Position numbers and translations under genes: made by a program
Notes under the pieces: generated by a model
What the model saw: only the letters and a program-made list of their open reading frames with translations
Told to the model about the DNA's origin: nothing
The model's database searches: none
Origin: an uncultured Robinsoniella sp.
Lineage (GTDB): Bacteria; Bacillota; Clostridia; Lachnospirales; Lachnospiraceae
Length of the DNA: 64,000 nt
Assembly (NCBI GenBank): GCA_900540475.1
Contig: UQGG01000008.1
Location: 124,001 to 188,000, forward strand
Direction: 5' to 3'
Shown here: positions 44,222-53,102 of the stretch, piece after piece
Numbering within the stretch: position 1 is the first letter of the stretch
Layout of the letters: the number at the start of each line of letters is the position of its first letter

Positions 44222-44631
44222 TATGGCTCCTCAATTTCCTGTATAAACTCAATCTCTTCCCCGTCATAACCAATAACGTAAGCAAACCACATATATACAG
44301 GCTTCGGTGTCGCTTCCAGAATATCAGCAAATGCAGGCTCCAGTTTGGGCTTTCCGCCAGCCGCTATTGCCCGCCTATAGCTTTCATGGATATTATCCGT
44401 ATGCAGTGCTACATGAAGCCAGCTTCCTCCGGGCATTGTTTCTTCATCTGATCCTCCGTCGAAAACTTCTATGCAGCTTCCGCCGCCGGTATCCATCATA
44501 TATACTCTTTCCCCTTTTCCCCAGGTATGTTTAACTGTAAATCCCAACCCGTCCCGATAGAAACGGATTGTGTCATCAAAATGATGTGAAATCATACCTA
44601 CATGATGTATTCCCCTTGCTCTGTTCTCCAT
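44221..44631 (-). CDS. VOC family protein (single domain)
   Basis: 136 aa. Starts GIHHVGMISHHFDDTIRFYRDGLGF, the metal-binding histidine of the vicinal-oxygen-chelate fold, and continues SCIEVFDGG and HVALHTDNIHESYRRAIAAG, ending GEEIEFIQE. Such folds catalyse metal-dependent isomerisation, epimerisation or lyase steps on sugars and keto acids. It abuts the MDR gene with no gap and overlaps the MFS gene. Confidence 0.87.
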   Translation of the reverse strand: MENRARGIHHVGMISHHFDDTIRFYRDGLGFTVKHTWGKGERVYMMDTGGGSCIEVFDGGSDEETMPGGSWLHVALHTDNIHESYRRAIAAGGKPKLEPAFADILEATPKPVYMWFAYVIGYDGEEIEFIQEIEEP

Positions 44632-45615
44632 CTAAAAATTCCTCCAATCCAGCATCATACTTGTTGGACACATCTTAGGGACTGTAATATCGTGATATAC
44701 CTGATTACATTCCTTTGGATTCCGCAGTTCATACATCTCTTCTATAACCTTAATTCTTTCAGCCGCTAAAAATTCCATGGCGGAATGGATATGTCCGTAG
44801 GAACTGTGAGAATGCAGCTCGTCTGATTTTAAGGGTATAGACCACTCCCATCCTCCATGAATGCTGATAAAACTGTAAAATAATTCATACAACAGAGTAT
44901 GTGCATCCCAGTCAGAACCTTTTTTCCACGGCACACCAATCTGAAAGATCTCACCCCGCTTGCGCATGTAAGGGATTGCACTGTGCAGTGCATTCTCATT
45001 ACCGGAGCACTCATACATGGTTGCCACCTGTTTTTTTAGCCGGGGCCATTCTTCAAGAGATTTGCCTACATGAACCAGCCCTGTTTTCCTTGCTATGTTT
45101 CTCCGTTCCTCTGACGGATCTACCGCATAAACCTCATAGCCGAAACTATCGGCAATCTGGGCACACATCAGCCCAACCATCCCAAGACCGGTAACCACCA
45201 CTTTTTCCACCGGTTTTGCTGCAGAATGATAAATAGATGTCATGGATACTGCTGCATATCTGCCGAATAGGGCATGTTCCGGCTTTACCTCCCGGGGTAC
45301 CGAAATGGTGTCATCTGCTTTGAGTTTAACGTATAAAGTATGATGTTCATTGTGATAAAACAGATCACCTTCCTTTAACCCCTTTACTTCTGCTCCCACC
45401 TTCACAACCTTGGCTATGGAAGATGATCCCGTCTCCATAGGATAGCTATCGGCCTGGAATTCCTGTGTAAAACCACCCCTTTCAGAACCGCTTGAAATCA
45501 GGGACAGCACATTTTTCCCTAATATTTCATCCGGCTTCAGGGTTTCGTCAAAATCCACCTCTATAAGTGCCGCTTCTTTCTTTTTTATAAATGCCACTCT
45601 TAAGTCTTTTAACAT
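44632..45615 (-). CDS. MDR-superfamily dehydrogenase without usual zinc ligands
   Basis: 327 aa. The Rossmann motif is VVVTGLGMVGLMCAQIA. The N-terminal catalytic part has SLISSGSERGGF where zinc alcohol dehydrogenases carry the CGTD zinc ligand, and the structural zinc loop is missing. This resembles the SAGTER-type group of medium-chain reductases linked to sugar/polyol metabolism. Probably oxidises or reduces a sugar derivative with NAD(P). Partner genes ThuA and Gfo/Idh/MocA lie directly upstream. Confidence 0.83.
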   Translation of the reverse strand: MLKDLRVAFIKKKEAALIEVDFDETLKPDEILGKNVLSLISSGSERGGFTQEFQADSYPMETGSSSIAKVVKVGAEVKGLKEGDLFYHNEHHTLYVKLKADDTISVPREVKPEHALFGRYAAVSMTSIYHSAAKPVEKVVVTGLGMVGLMCAQIADSFGYEVYAVDPSEERRNIARKTGLVHVGKSLEEWPRLKKQVATMYECSGNENALHSAIPYMRKRGEIFQIGVPWKKGSDWDAHTLLYELFYSFISIHGGWEWSIPLKSDELHSHSSYGHIHSAMEFLAAERIKVIEEMYELRNPKECNQVYHDITVPKMCPTSMMLDWRNF

Positions 45616-45641
45616 TTCTATCCTCCAAATTGATAAGACAT

Positions 45642-46457
45642 CTACTTTAGTTTTCCTTCGCCATCATATGTAAGCGTTTTCTCGACCTTTCCTGTCGCCG
45701 CCCATTCACATGCGCGCACAAACATTTGCCGGAACTCCCGGGGACAAAAGCTGAGCATTGTATTTTCACCCAGTCCATGTCCTGTATAATAAGGCCATAC
45801 ATGTCCTAACAATTGATTAAATGTGCGCCCTTTTCCATAACTGCCGGTAATGGCAACAGGTTCCCTGTTACCCGTTCCCTGTACTCCGTGGCGAGAAATC
45901 ACTTCCGGATCGGAATAGGCACTTGCCAGCACTTCAAAAGCTACCTGCTGCACATTTTCACAATTGCAAAAGATCTCATCTTTTGTGTCAAAATCTTTAA
46001 GTCCCTGCATAATTGGATGTTCCGGCATCTCTACCGTGACATGTGCTTCTGCATAATCACCGTGAGATGTTTCTTCCCTCCACAAAAGCCCTGCCATTTT
46101 TTCGATTTCTTCCCATGCTGCATTTCCTACTGCTGGCCAATAGCAGGGATGGTCGCCATGCAGGAATACAAATCCGGCTCCGTTAAATACCGCTTTTTCA
46201 AGACGTTCCTGTTCTTCCTTTACATTAAACCGGTAATTCCCACAGTTGAAGACAAATACATCACAGTCTTCCATAAGATTACCCTCGAAGTATTTATTAA
46301 AACCCATATCCCCAATTCCCGGTTCATCACATACCATAAGGATATCAAATGCCCCGGTTTTATCCAGAATAATTTTATTATTCACTGCTACACGGTGAAC
46401 ATCATGTCCGCCCATGTGTACGTCTCCAATTAAATACTGTAATTTTATTTTGTGCAT
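45642..46457 (-). CDS. ThuA domain protein
   Basis: 271 aa. ThuA/trehalose-utilisation fold, a glutaminase-amidotransferase-like structure: VFVFNCGNYRFNVKEEQERL, GAGFVFLHGDHPCYWPA, EMPEHPIMQGL and GKGRTFNQLLGHVWPYY are all visible. ThuA proteins commonly accompany Gfo/Idh/MocA dehydrogenases and are tied to 3-keto-sugar metabolism. SD AAGGAG precedes the ATG. No signal peptide. Confidence 0.87.
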   Translation of the reverse strand: MHKIKLQYLIGDVHMGGHDVHRVAVNNKIILDKTGAFDILMVCDEPGIGDMGFNKYFEGNLMEDCDVFVFNCGNYRFNVKEEQERLEKAVFNGAGFVFLHGDHPCYWPAVGNAAWEEIEKMAGLLWREETSHGDYAEAHVTVEMPEHPIMQGLKDFDTKDEIFCNCENVQQVAFEVLASAYSDPEVISRHGVQGTGNREPVAITGSYGKGRTFNQLLGHVWPYYTGHGLGENTMLSFCPREFRQMFVRACEWAATGKVEKTLTYDGEGKLK

Positions 46458-46497
46458 CTTTTTCTCCTTCTTCCGGTCTTCTTACCGCCGTATCCCG

Positions 46498-47364
46498 TCA
46501 ACTTTCTGCTCGCGGCATTTCCACCCAGTGGTCCGGACGCTGTCTGGCGGTTCTGGCCGCATCTATCAACGCCAGAACTTCCAGCGTTTCTTCCTTTTGC
46601 ACAGGTACTTCCTTCGTCTCGAAGAAATCCAGAATCACTTTCATGGTATTAACATAATAATCAGAACTGTCCAGGCGTTCTCCCTTTTCACCATCAGACA
46701 CCATAAAATTAAATTCTGCCCATGGATTTGGTGTCTGTGTAAAACTTGCCGTTCTTCCATCTCCATAGTCCAGGATTAACTGCGTGACCCTGCTACCCAC
46801 AGCGAAACTTTTCACTCGTTTTACACCGGTTCCCATAACCGTTACAATGGGCTCAAACTGATGTACTGCATAATTTGACAAGTCGTGCGGTCCCACAGTA
46901 GACATAAATTTTGTATTTCCATTTTCCCGCTCCATATAATCCAGAATACTCTTGCAATAACGCTGTGCTGAAGTAGAAAAGACGGGCGTCCTATGTGCCT
47001 CTGCATAGGCGAACAGCTCTTGTCCTGTTTTAAGATCCGGAGCGAAAGTCTTATCCACAAATACCGGTTTGCCACTTGCCAGAGGCAGTTTACATACTTC
47101 TTTATGCCAGGCGGAATTATCTGCGGCAATTACCATAATCGCATCTACGGATTCAATCATCTCCTCCATACTGTCAGCCTGATGTACGTGATTTTTTCTG
47201 CACCACTGCTCTGTAGTCATTCCATGCTCACAGTCATGGAGTGCATAGGCGCTGGTCAGGGATGCGTCATATCCGTATTTATAAATAGCTTCCCGCAGAA
47301 ATCCCGGATAATAATTTGCATGCCAGTTGTCCAGATAATAATCTGCAAATCCTATTTTCAACAT
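46498..47364 (-). CDS. Gfo/Idh/MocA family oxidoreductase
   Basis: 288 aa, shorter than the usual 330-390. Rossmann-like start KIGFADYYLDNWHANYYPGF, SVDAIMVIAADNSAW and the cofactor loop KPVFVDKTFAPDL, where most members have EKP. The second domain includes GPHDLSNYAVHQFEPIVTVM. NAD(P)-dependent sugar/inositol dehydrogenase or dehydratase is likely. Start overlaps the preceding 80-aa gene by 7 nt. Confidence 0.85.
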   Translation of the reverse strand: MLKIGFADYYLDNWHANYYPGFLREAIYKYGYDASLTSAYALHDCEHGMTTEQWCRKNHVHQADSMEEMIESVDAIMVIAADNSAWHKEVCKLPLASGKPVFVDKTFAPDLKTGQELFAYAEAHRTPVFSTSAQRYCKSILDYMERENGNTKFMSTVGPHDLSNYAVHQFEPIVTVMGTGVKRVKSFAVGSRVTQLILDYGDGRTASFTQTPNPWAEFNFMVSDGEKGERLDSSDYYVNTMKVILDFFETKEVPVQKEETLEVLALIDAARTARQRPDHWVEMPRAES

Positions 47365-47600
47365 ACTTCCTTCTCCCCTTCTTTCCGTGGTTTCTCATCT
47401 TCTTCCCGTATTTCAAACTCCAGTTTTGTAAGATTTGAATAGTACCTGTCTGCGGCAACTAGCGCAACCGCGGCAATATAGCGAATTTCTTCCAGATCTT
47501 TTTCTGTCTTAGATCCAAATATACTTTGAAAAGTTCCCTTTGGAGCAGAAATTTCTTCGTTGATCTCTTTCATCAGCTTTGTATAATCTAAACGGTTCAT
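47358..47600 (-). CDS. Small helical protein of unknown function
   Basis: 80 aa, embedded in the operon between the double-VOC gene and the Gfo/Idh/MocA gene, overlapping the latter by 7 nt, so it is very likely translated. Pattern: IRYIAAVALVAADRYYSNL forms an amphipathic helix, followed by a highly charged tail (EIREEDEKPRKEGEKE) ending in Cys. Not a recognised family; it may be a small subunit of a neighbouring enzyme. Confidence 0.65.
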   Translation of the reverse strand: MNRLDYTKLMKEINEEISAPKGTFQSIFGSKTEKDLEEIRYIAAVALVAADRYYSNLTKLEFEIREEDEKPRKEGEKEVC

Positions 47601-47622
47601 TCTGTAATTCCCTCACTTTCTT

Positions 47623-48438
47623 CTATTGAAACAGATCCGGTAACCGGTCAGGGATGCGGTCAAATACATCTGCCGTTCTTCCATCTGTATACATCTGGAA
47701 AAACTCAATCACTTCACCTGCGATTCCCTGACAAAAACAAATTCTCAGATTAGACCAGTCATAAGCCTCATGGGTGATTTTTCCCCCAAGCTCCACAACT
47801 TTCTGTGCAGCCGCATCTACATCTTCTGTCAGCAGGCTGTAATGGGTATACGCCCTGGGCGCGGCCGCGTATTCTCCGCCTGTAAAAAGCTCCAGTTCCC
47901 TCATATCATTTAACTGTATGGAACAACCCCACTCCCAGTCTTCTTTCAGCTTTGCACCTAAGCCTTCATAGAAGCGGATACATGCCTTCATATCCGGTAC
48001 AGTCAATGCCACATGCACAAAATTCTTTATATAATTACCATCGACAATCGGCTCCTGCATAACTCCGTTTTTCTGAATATACCAAAATTCTATTTCTTCA
48101 CCCGATGGTGTCCTTACAAACGCCATTCTAAGATTCTGGTAAGTATATGGTTCGGGATCTTCTGGTCTGGAGATCATTGCCCCATATTCCAATGCCCGTC
48201 GGAATGTCCGGTCCACATCAAAGGTATTCAGACAAATATGGGTGATACCGGATTTATCCCACTCTTTCGTACCTTCCGGGCAAATTTCCATAATTACTCC
48301 ATCCGGTGTCGCAACAATGGCATTATAATCATCTCTGCGTTTCAACAGAAGCCCCAGACCATCGCAGTAAAAATACACCGCTTCATCTACATCGGGGACA
48401 TTCATTGATATGTGATCGATTCCTTGAATCATACTCAT
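47623..48438 (-). CDS. VOC family protein with two domains
   Basis: 271 aa. First VOC module starts GIDHISMNVPDVDEAVYFYC and ends SGEEIEFWYIQ; second starts NFVHVALTVPDMKACIRFYE and ends AGEVIEFFQMY. Paired modules form one metal-binding barrel half each, as in ring-opening dioxygenases and isomerases. Placed between the ABC transporter genes and the dehydrogenases; could process a keto-sugar. Substrate unknown. Confidence 0.87.
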   Translation of the reverse strand: MSMIQGIDHISMNVPDVDEAVYFYCDGLGLLLKRRDDYNAIVATPDGVIMEICPEGTKEWDKSGITHICLNTFDVDRTFRRALEYGAMISRPEDPEPYTYQNLRMAFVRTPSGEEIEFWYIQKNGVMQEPIVDGNYIKNFVHVALTVPDMKACIRFYEGLGAKLKEDWEWGCSIQLNDMRELELFTGGEYAAAPRAYTHYSLLTEDVDAAAQKVVELGGKITHEAYDWSNLRICFCQGIAGEVIEFFQMYTDGRTADVFDRIPDRLPDLFQ

Positions 48439-48454
48439 ATTCTGCTCCTTTCTT

Positions 48455-49297
48455 TTACCCCTTAACAGCCCCTGCTGTGGTATTTACATAATACTTCTGG
48501 CAGAAAAGAAATACGATAATAATCGGTATTACGGATACCACCGTCCCTGCTGCTACACTGCCAAATTTATAGTTAAACTGCCCGTTCAGATATTTCAACC
48601 CTGCAGCCACAGGATATTTGTCTACATTCAATACAATCAGCGGCCATAAGAAATTATTCCATTTATTGATAAAATCCATAATGATAACCGTCGCGATCAT
48701 TGGTACAATCTGGGGAAGCATAATTTTCCACCATATTTTCAATTCCGAAGCGCCGTCAATTCTAGCTGCTGCAAGCAGTTCCGATGAAATATCTGCATAT
48801 GCCGTTTTCAGCAATATGATATTGAACACGGTCACCGAGTTTGGAAGAATAACGCCCCAGAAATTATCATTTAGTCCCATCTTTGAAATTGTTATATAAT
48901 TGACAACAAGCCCTGCTGCAGCCGGGATTATCATCGTGGCAAGCAGTAATGTATTAATCATTTTTCTACCATAGAAATCAAGTTTTGCCAGTGGATATGC
49001 ACACAGGGAACCAAAGATAACATCCAGTGTTATGCCTCCAACAGTAATAATGAGAGAGTTTAACAGCATCTTCCCAATGTTCAGCAGAGAAAACACCGAT
49101 TCATAATTGCCAAAGGACGGCTCCTTAGGAAACAGGTTTAACGTGTATATATTCTCTGTCACTTTAAAAGAAGAACTGGTCATCCATAAAAAAGGTCCCG
49201 CACATATTAATGCAATAATAAGAAGTATCAGGTAACGTCCGACAGTTGTCCTGATTTTTTTTACTTTACTTTTTCTCTTTCTGTCTGTTCCTGTCAT
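48455..49297 (-). CDS. Carbohydrate ABC transporter permease, MalG type
   Basis: 280 aa. Six helices, EAA-loop SSELLAAARIDGASELKIWW and the family C-terminus FCQKYYVNTTAGAVKG. Its start overlaps the MalF-type gene's stop by 4 nt. Second CUT1 system in the window, again without an ATPase gene. Confidence 0.93.
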   Translation of the reverse strand: MTGTDRKRKSKVKKIRTTVGRYLILLIIALICAGPFLWMTSSSFKVTENIYTLNLFPKEPSFGNYESVFSLLNIGKMLLNSLIITVGGITLDVIFGSLCAYPLAKLDFYGRKMINTLLLATMIIPAAAGLVVNYITISKMGLNDNFWGVILPNSVTVFNIILLKTAYADISSELLAAARIDGASELKIWWKIMLPQIVPMIATVIIMDFINKWNNFLWPLIVLNVDKYPVAAGLKYLNGQFNYKFGSVAAGTVVSVIPIIIVFLFCQKYYVNTTAGAVKG

Positions 49298-50187
49298 GCC
49301 TCTTTTTCTCCTCTCTTACTTAATGCAAACTGCATACATGTAAATACGCATATCATAACGGCGCTGACCAGGCCAATTGCAGCAGAATATCCAAAATCAT
49401 AGCTGTTAAATGCCATCTTATAAGAATAATAGTTAATAACATAGGTTGCTTTATTCGGACCACCATTTGTCATAGTAAATACCACATCAAATACTCCTAC
49501 AGCCGCGATAATCGAAATCATAGAGCAGAATCCAATCTGATTTTTCAAAAGAGGCAGCCGTACTTTCCAGAATGTCTGCCATGCGTTGGCTCCGTCAATT
49601 TTTGTTGCATCGATAATTTCCTCCGGAAATGACTGCAGTGCGGAAAGATACATCATCATGTAATAACCGATTCCCTGCCAGATTGTCACCGCCATCAGAA
49701 CAATCAACGCAATTTTAGAATCCGAAAGAAATAAAATCGGTTTTGAAATTACATCCCATTTCATAAGCAATGCATTAATTATTCCATCGGGATCAAATAT
49801 GAATTTCCAGATGATTGATACTGCTACCATGGAAGTAACTACCGGCATATAAATCAATACACGAAAGGCAGAATTTCCACGAAATTTATTATTCATCAGC
49901 AATGCAAGCAATATAGCCAGTATCTGAAGAATCGGAACTACGATTACGAACAGACAGGAATTTTTTAATGACAGCCAGAAATCCGGATCACCAGCCAGTC
50001 TTTTGAAATTTTCAAATCCGATAAAGTTTGTAGTGCCACCTACCGCCGAGTAGTCTGTAAATGCAAGTGGGATACTGAATACAATGGGATAAAACACAAA
50101 GATTCCCAGGATAATCAGAGCCGGAGCCATAAATACATAGGAAATTATGGTTGTTCTCATTTTCTGTGCTCTAAATAATTTTTTCAT
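49294..50187 (-). CDS. Sugar ABC transporter permease, MalF type
   Basis: 297 aa from the ATG at 50187 (GGAGAG about 8 nt upstream; the upstream in-frame TTG falls on the ribosome site itself). YVFMAPALIILGIFVFYPIV opens the membrane domain; the EAA loop is PEEIIDATKIDGANAWQTFW. Pairs with the downstream MalG-type permease. Confidence 0.93.
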   Translation of the reverse strand: MKKLFRAQKMRTTIISYVFMAPALIILGIFVFYPIVFSIPLAFTDYSAVGGTTNFIGFENFKRLAGDPDFWLSLKNSCLFVIVVPILQILAILLALLMNNKFRGNSAFRVLIYMPVVTSMVAVSIIWKFIFDPDGIINALLMKWDVISKPILFLSDSKIALIVLMAVTIWQGIGYYMMMYLSALQSFPEEIIDATKIDGANAWQTFWKVRLPLLKNQIGFCSMISIIAAVGVFDVVFTMTNGGPNKATYVINYYSYKMAFNSYDFGYSAAIGLVSAVMICVFTCMQFALSKRGEKEA

Positions 50188-50272
50188 ACAGTTTCTCTCC
50201 AATAGAATAGCTGCTGCAAAAATTTGCTGTCTTTTGCAGCAGCATGTGATTTATTTGTCATTGTTTCCGCAT

Positions 50273-51562
50273 CTATTTCTGATTTTCTGCCAACAGTTTA
50301 TTAACACGGTCTTCACACTGTTTCAGCGCCTCTTCCGGGCTCATATTATCTGCAAAAATTGCTGCCATCATTTCATCAATTTCCAGCTTTACTGCATTAT
50401 CATTTGGAATCCCCATGGTCATATCTGTACTCTTCATAGCAGCCAGAGCAGCATAATAATTCGTTCTGCCCTCAACAGTCTCCATATCAGACTTAAAGTA
50501 ATCGTCATTGGCTGCTGCTTTTGTAGTAGGGAATACGGAAGCTGCCTCACAGAATGCCAACTGATTCTTGTCGTTTGTGATATAATTAGCAAATTTAATC
50601 GCTTCTTCCTGTTTCTTGCTGTTAGCCGGTACTACCAGATTCATAACAGCTGCTCCGGTAAAACCGCCTGGCCCATACAGTGATTCCGCAACATCTGTCA
50701 ATTCATATTTTTCCGGGGACTCATCTCTTATTCGTGCAATTGTCTGAGGTCCTCCGCAAAGCATTCCAAGATTTCCATTGGCATACATCTGACGGTCATT
50801 GTCCCAATTATCCCATCCATCTGTCCGGTCTACCATAATTGCTCCGTCATCTGCATATTTTATAAGCCGGTTTATCAGCTCTACTGCTTCCTGACAATTA
50901 AATGCTGCCTTTGTTTTATCTTCAGAAAGAATCGGAATGTCATAGTAACAGAGCATATGGTACATAGAACTTGGTGTAATCAGCCATGCGCCTGTTTTTT
51001 CTTTAAAATCTGCAGCCAGGTCAAATGCTTCATCCCAGGTCGTCGGCACTTTTTCAATGCCTGCTTCTTTAAAAAGTTCTGTATTATATGTAACTACGTT
51101 TGGTGTAGAGTACCAGGGGAATGCATAGACACCATCATACAGCTTTGCAGATTCATACATAGAATCAATATAAATTGATTTCTGTTCCTCTGTTGCCGCT
51201 TCATCTAGATTCAGCAGCGCCTCTTTGCCTGCCAGTGTCAGCGCCAGCTGTGACCAGATATTAACAACGTCGGGAGGATTACTTCCTGCTGTGGCAGCCA
51301 GAAGTTTCTGCTCTATGGCATCGTATGGGAGATCCTGCCACTTCACTTCTATCTCCGGATTCTCTTCTTCATATTTATCAATCAGCCCCTGTATAAAGTC
51401 CGTATATGTGGGCGCCAATGCAAGTGTCCAGAATTCAATACTGGTCTTTCCGTCATTGGATGCAGACCCTCCTTTTGAATCCCCTGAACCTCCACATGCT
51501 GCCATGGACATTGTCATTGCTGCTGCCAAAATTATTGCGGTCACCTTTTTTACCTTTCTCAT
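50273..51562 (-). CDS. Sugar ABC transporter substrate-binding lipoprotein
   Basis: 429 aa. Lipobox SMAAC (Cys23), short Gly/Ser linker, then a CUT1 binding domain beginning TSIEFWTLALAPTYTDF with NPPDVVNIWSQLALTLAG and YAFPWYSTPNVVTYNTELF. SD TAGGAGGT lies before the ATG. First gene of the long catabolic operon, and the one next to the promoter and palindrome. Confidence 0.93.
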   Translation of the reverse strand: MRKVKKVTAIILAAAMTMSMAACGGSGDSKGGSASNDGKTSIEFWTLALAPTYTDFIQGLIDKYEEENPEIEVKWQDLPYDAIEQKLLAATAGSNPPDVVNIWSQLALTLAGKEALLNLDEAATEEQKSIYIDSMYESAKLYDGVYAFPWYSTPNVVTYNTELFKEAGIEKVPTTWDEAFDLAADFKEKTGAWLITPSSMYHMLCYYDIPILSEDKTKAAFNCQEAVELINRLIKYADDGAIMVDRTDGWDNWDNDRQMYANGNLGMLCGGPQTIARIRDESPEKYELTDVAESLYGPGGFTGAAVMNLVVPANSKKQEEAIKFANYITNDKNQLAFCEAASVFPTTKAAANDDYFKSDMETVEGRTNYYAALAAMKSTDMTMGIPNDNAVKLEIDEMMAAIFADNMSPEEALKQCEDRVNKLLAENQK

Positions 51563-51583
51563 TTTCTACCTCCTAAGTTTTGA

Positions 51584-51604
51584 AAAGGTTTTCTGAAAAC
51601 CTTT
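51584..51604 (-). promoter_or_regulatory. 21-bp palindrome, candidate LacI/CcpA-type operator
   Basis: AAAGGTTTTC (51584-51593), one base, then GAAAACCTTT (51595-51604): a perfect inverted repeat lying about 10-30 nt downstream of the predicted start site, ideal for repression. Overlapping TTGAAAAGGTTTTCT (51580-51594) is one mismatch from a cre box, so CcpA is an alternative to the divergent LacI. Confidence 0.65.
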
Positions 51605-51619
51605 ACATTTAATGAGCTT

Positions 51620-51648
51620 AATATACTCTTTTCTCAATGGCTTGTCAA
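51620..51648 (-). promoter_or_regulatory. Strong sigma-A-type promoter of the SBP operon
   Basis: Minus strand TTGACA (51643-51648) and TATATT (51620-51625) with an exact 17-bp spacer. The rest of the 51563-51937 divergent region is AT-rich; ATATAATTTC near 51910 may be a -10 for the plus-strand lacI gene. Confidence 0.8.
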
Positions 51649-51937
51649 CAAAAAATCTCAATATTTTTTTCGTTCAGACTATTTTATACATTCTTGTAGA
51701 ATTTACCGCACCTATTTTGTATAAAATGTATATATTTATAAGCGTTTTTTTTAACCTTTTATCTTTCATTGTTTAAATTGGTCATTGAAATATCTTTTTT
51801 CCTATATGCCTTCATTGGAAAATACGCTTTATTTTGCTTTATTCCATTTCCGTTACATTACCCGGTATTGAAATACCAATATCTGTATGCTAAACTATAT
51901 ACCAATGATATAATTTCAGTAATAGATGGAGGTACTT

Positions 51938-52993
51938 ATGGATAAAAATGTAACAATTGTTCAGATAGCCGAAGAGAGCGGAGTCTCAATCGCTACGGTT
52001 TCCAGAGTTTTAAACGGCACTGTTCCTGTCTCGCCTAAAACCAAAGCCCGGGTCGAAGAGGTTATAAAGAAATACCACTACTCCCCCAATACATTGGCAC
52101 AGGGACTCATTCTCCGTCAGACAAAGACTCTGGGGGTTATCGTTCCTGATATTACAAATCCGTATTTCTCCACATTGTTTAGCGAGATTGAACGTTCCGC
52201 ACATCAATCAAACTATTCTGTTATCCTCTGCAATACCTCCTTTTCCGCCGCCTCCTATGCTGATGGGGAACGGGAAAAAGAAGATAAATATTTTCAGATG
52301 ATTCTTGACAAGAAAGTAGATGGAGTTATTATTGCCGGCGGGCAAATTGATTTATGTGAAATAAGTGAAGATTACAGAGATGCGCTGAGACGTCTGGCAT
52401 TCTCCATACCGGTAATTGTAATTGGAAGATCCCTGCCCGGGATTCCCTGTACCTTTATAAATAAAGAAAATGATAAAGGCTTATCTATTGCACTCCGCTA
52501 CCTTGCTTCACTTGGACATCGGCGGATTGGATTTGTCGGCGGAGAACGCGGTGTTCATATTACAGAATCCAGACTCAATGTATATCACGAGACAGTCCGG
52601 GCACTAGGCCTGGATGATGACCCATCCCTTATATCCACTTCTAACTACTACATGTCTGATGGATATAATGCAGCCAGGCAGCTGCTAGATCAGGCTCCCA
52701 CAGTAACCGCCATGTTGGCGATGAATGATAATGTATCCATTGGGGCACTGCGGGCTGCTGCTGATTGCGGTATTTTCATTCCAAGTGATATGGCATTGAT
52801 CAGCTGTGACCAGTTTTACGACGGCAGTTTTCTGACACCTCGCCTGACAAGCCTGAACCGACATAATGAACGGCTGGGCAGATATGTAATTTCTTTATTG
52901 CTCAGTCTTATACAGAACACTGCTCCTCCCAAAGAGCCTGACTTTTCTCCTGAACTGGTAATCCGGGAAAGCAGCGGCAAACGCATTAAATAA
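51938..52993 (+). CDS. LacI family transcriptional regulator
   Basis: 351 aa from the ATG at 51938 (GGAGG at 51928-51932). HTH VTIVQIAEESGVSIATVSRV then KYHYSPNTLAQGL hinge; effector domain with LGVIVPDITNPYFSTLF, RRIGFVGGERG, AMLAMNDNVSIGALRA and LISCDQF. Divergent to the long SBP operon, so it is the likely repressor acting at the 21-bp palindrome. A terminator follows directly. Confidence 0.93.
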   Translation: MDKNVTIVQIAEESGVSIATVSRVLNGTVPVSPKTKARVEEVIKKYHYSPNTLAQGLILRQTKTLGVIVPDITNPYFSTLFSEIERSAHQSNYSVILCNTSFSAASYADGEREKEDKYFQMILDKKVDGVIIAGGQIDLCEISEDYRDALRRLAFSIPVIVIGRSLPGIPCTFINKENDKGLSIALRYLASLGHRRIGFVGGERGVHITESRLNVYHETVRALGLDDDPSLISTSNYYMSDGYNAARQLLDQAPTVTAMLAMNDNVSIGALRAAADCGIFIPSDMALISCDQFYDGSFLTPRLTSLNRHNERLGRYVISLLLSLIQNTAPPKEPDFSPELVIRESSGKRIK

Positions 52994-53043
52994 AAACAGC
53001 CACACTAAGAAAATAACAATTCTTCTTAGTATGGCTGTTTTTT
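52992..53043. terminator. Bidirectional terminator, lacI / SGNH gene
   Basis: AAAAACAGCCACACTAAGAA (from 52992) pairs with TTCTTAGTATGGCTGTTTTT (53023-53042) with one mismatch, around an 11-nt loop, with T and A tracts on the two sides. The left arm overlaps the lacI stop codon. Confidence 0.93.
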
Positions 53044-53102
53044 CAATCCCTTTATGGAAATATCCAATTTATTATACAAGGCATTAATTACGTATACCTG
53101 CT

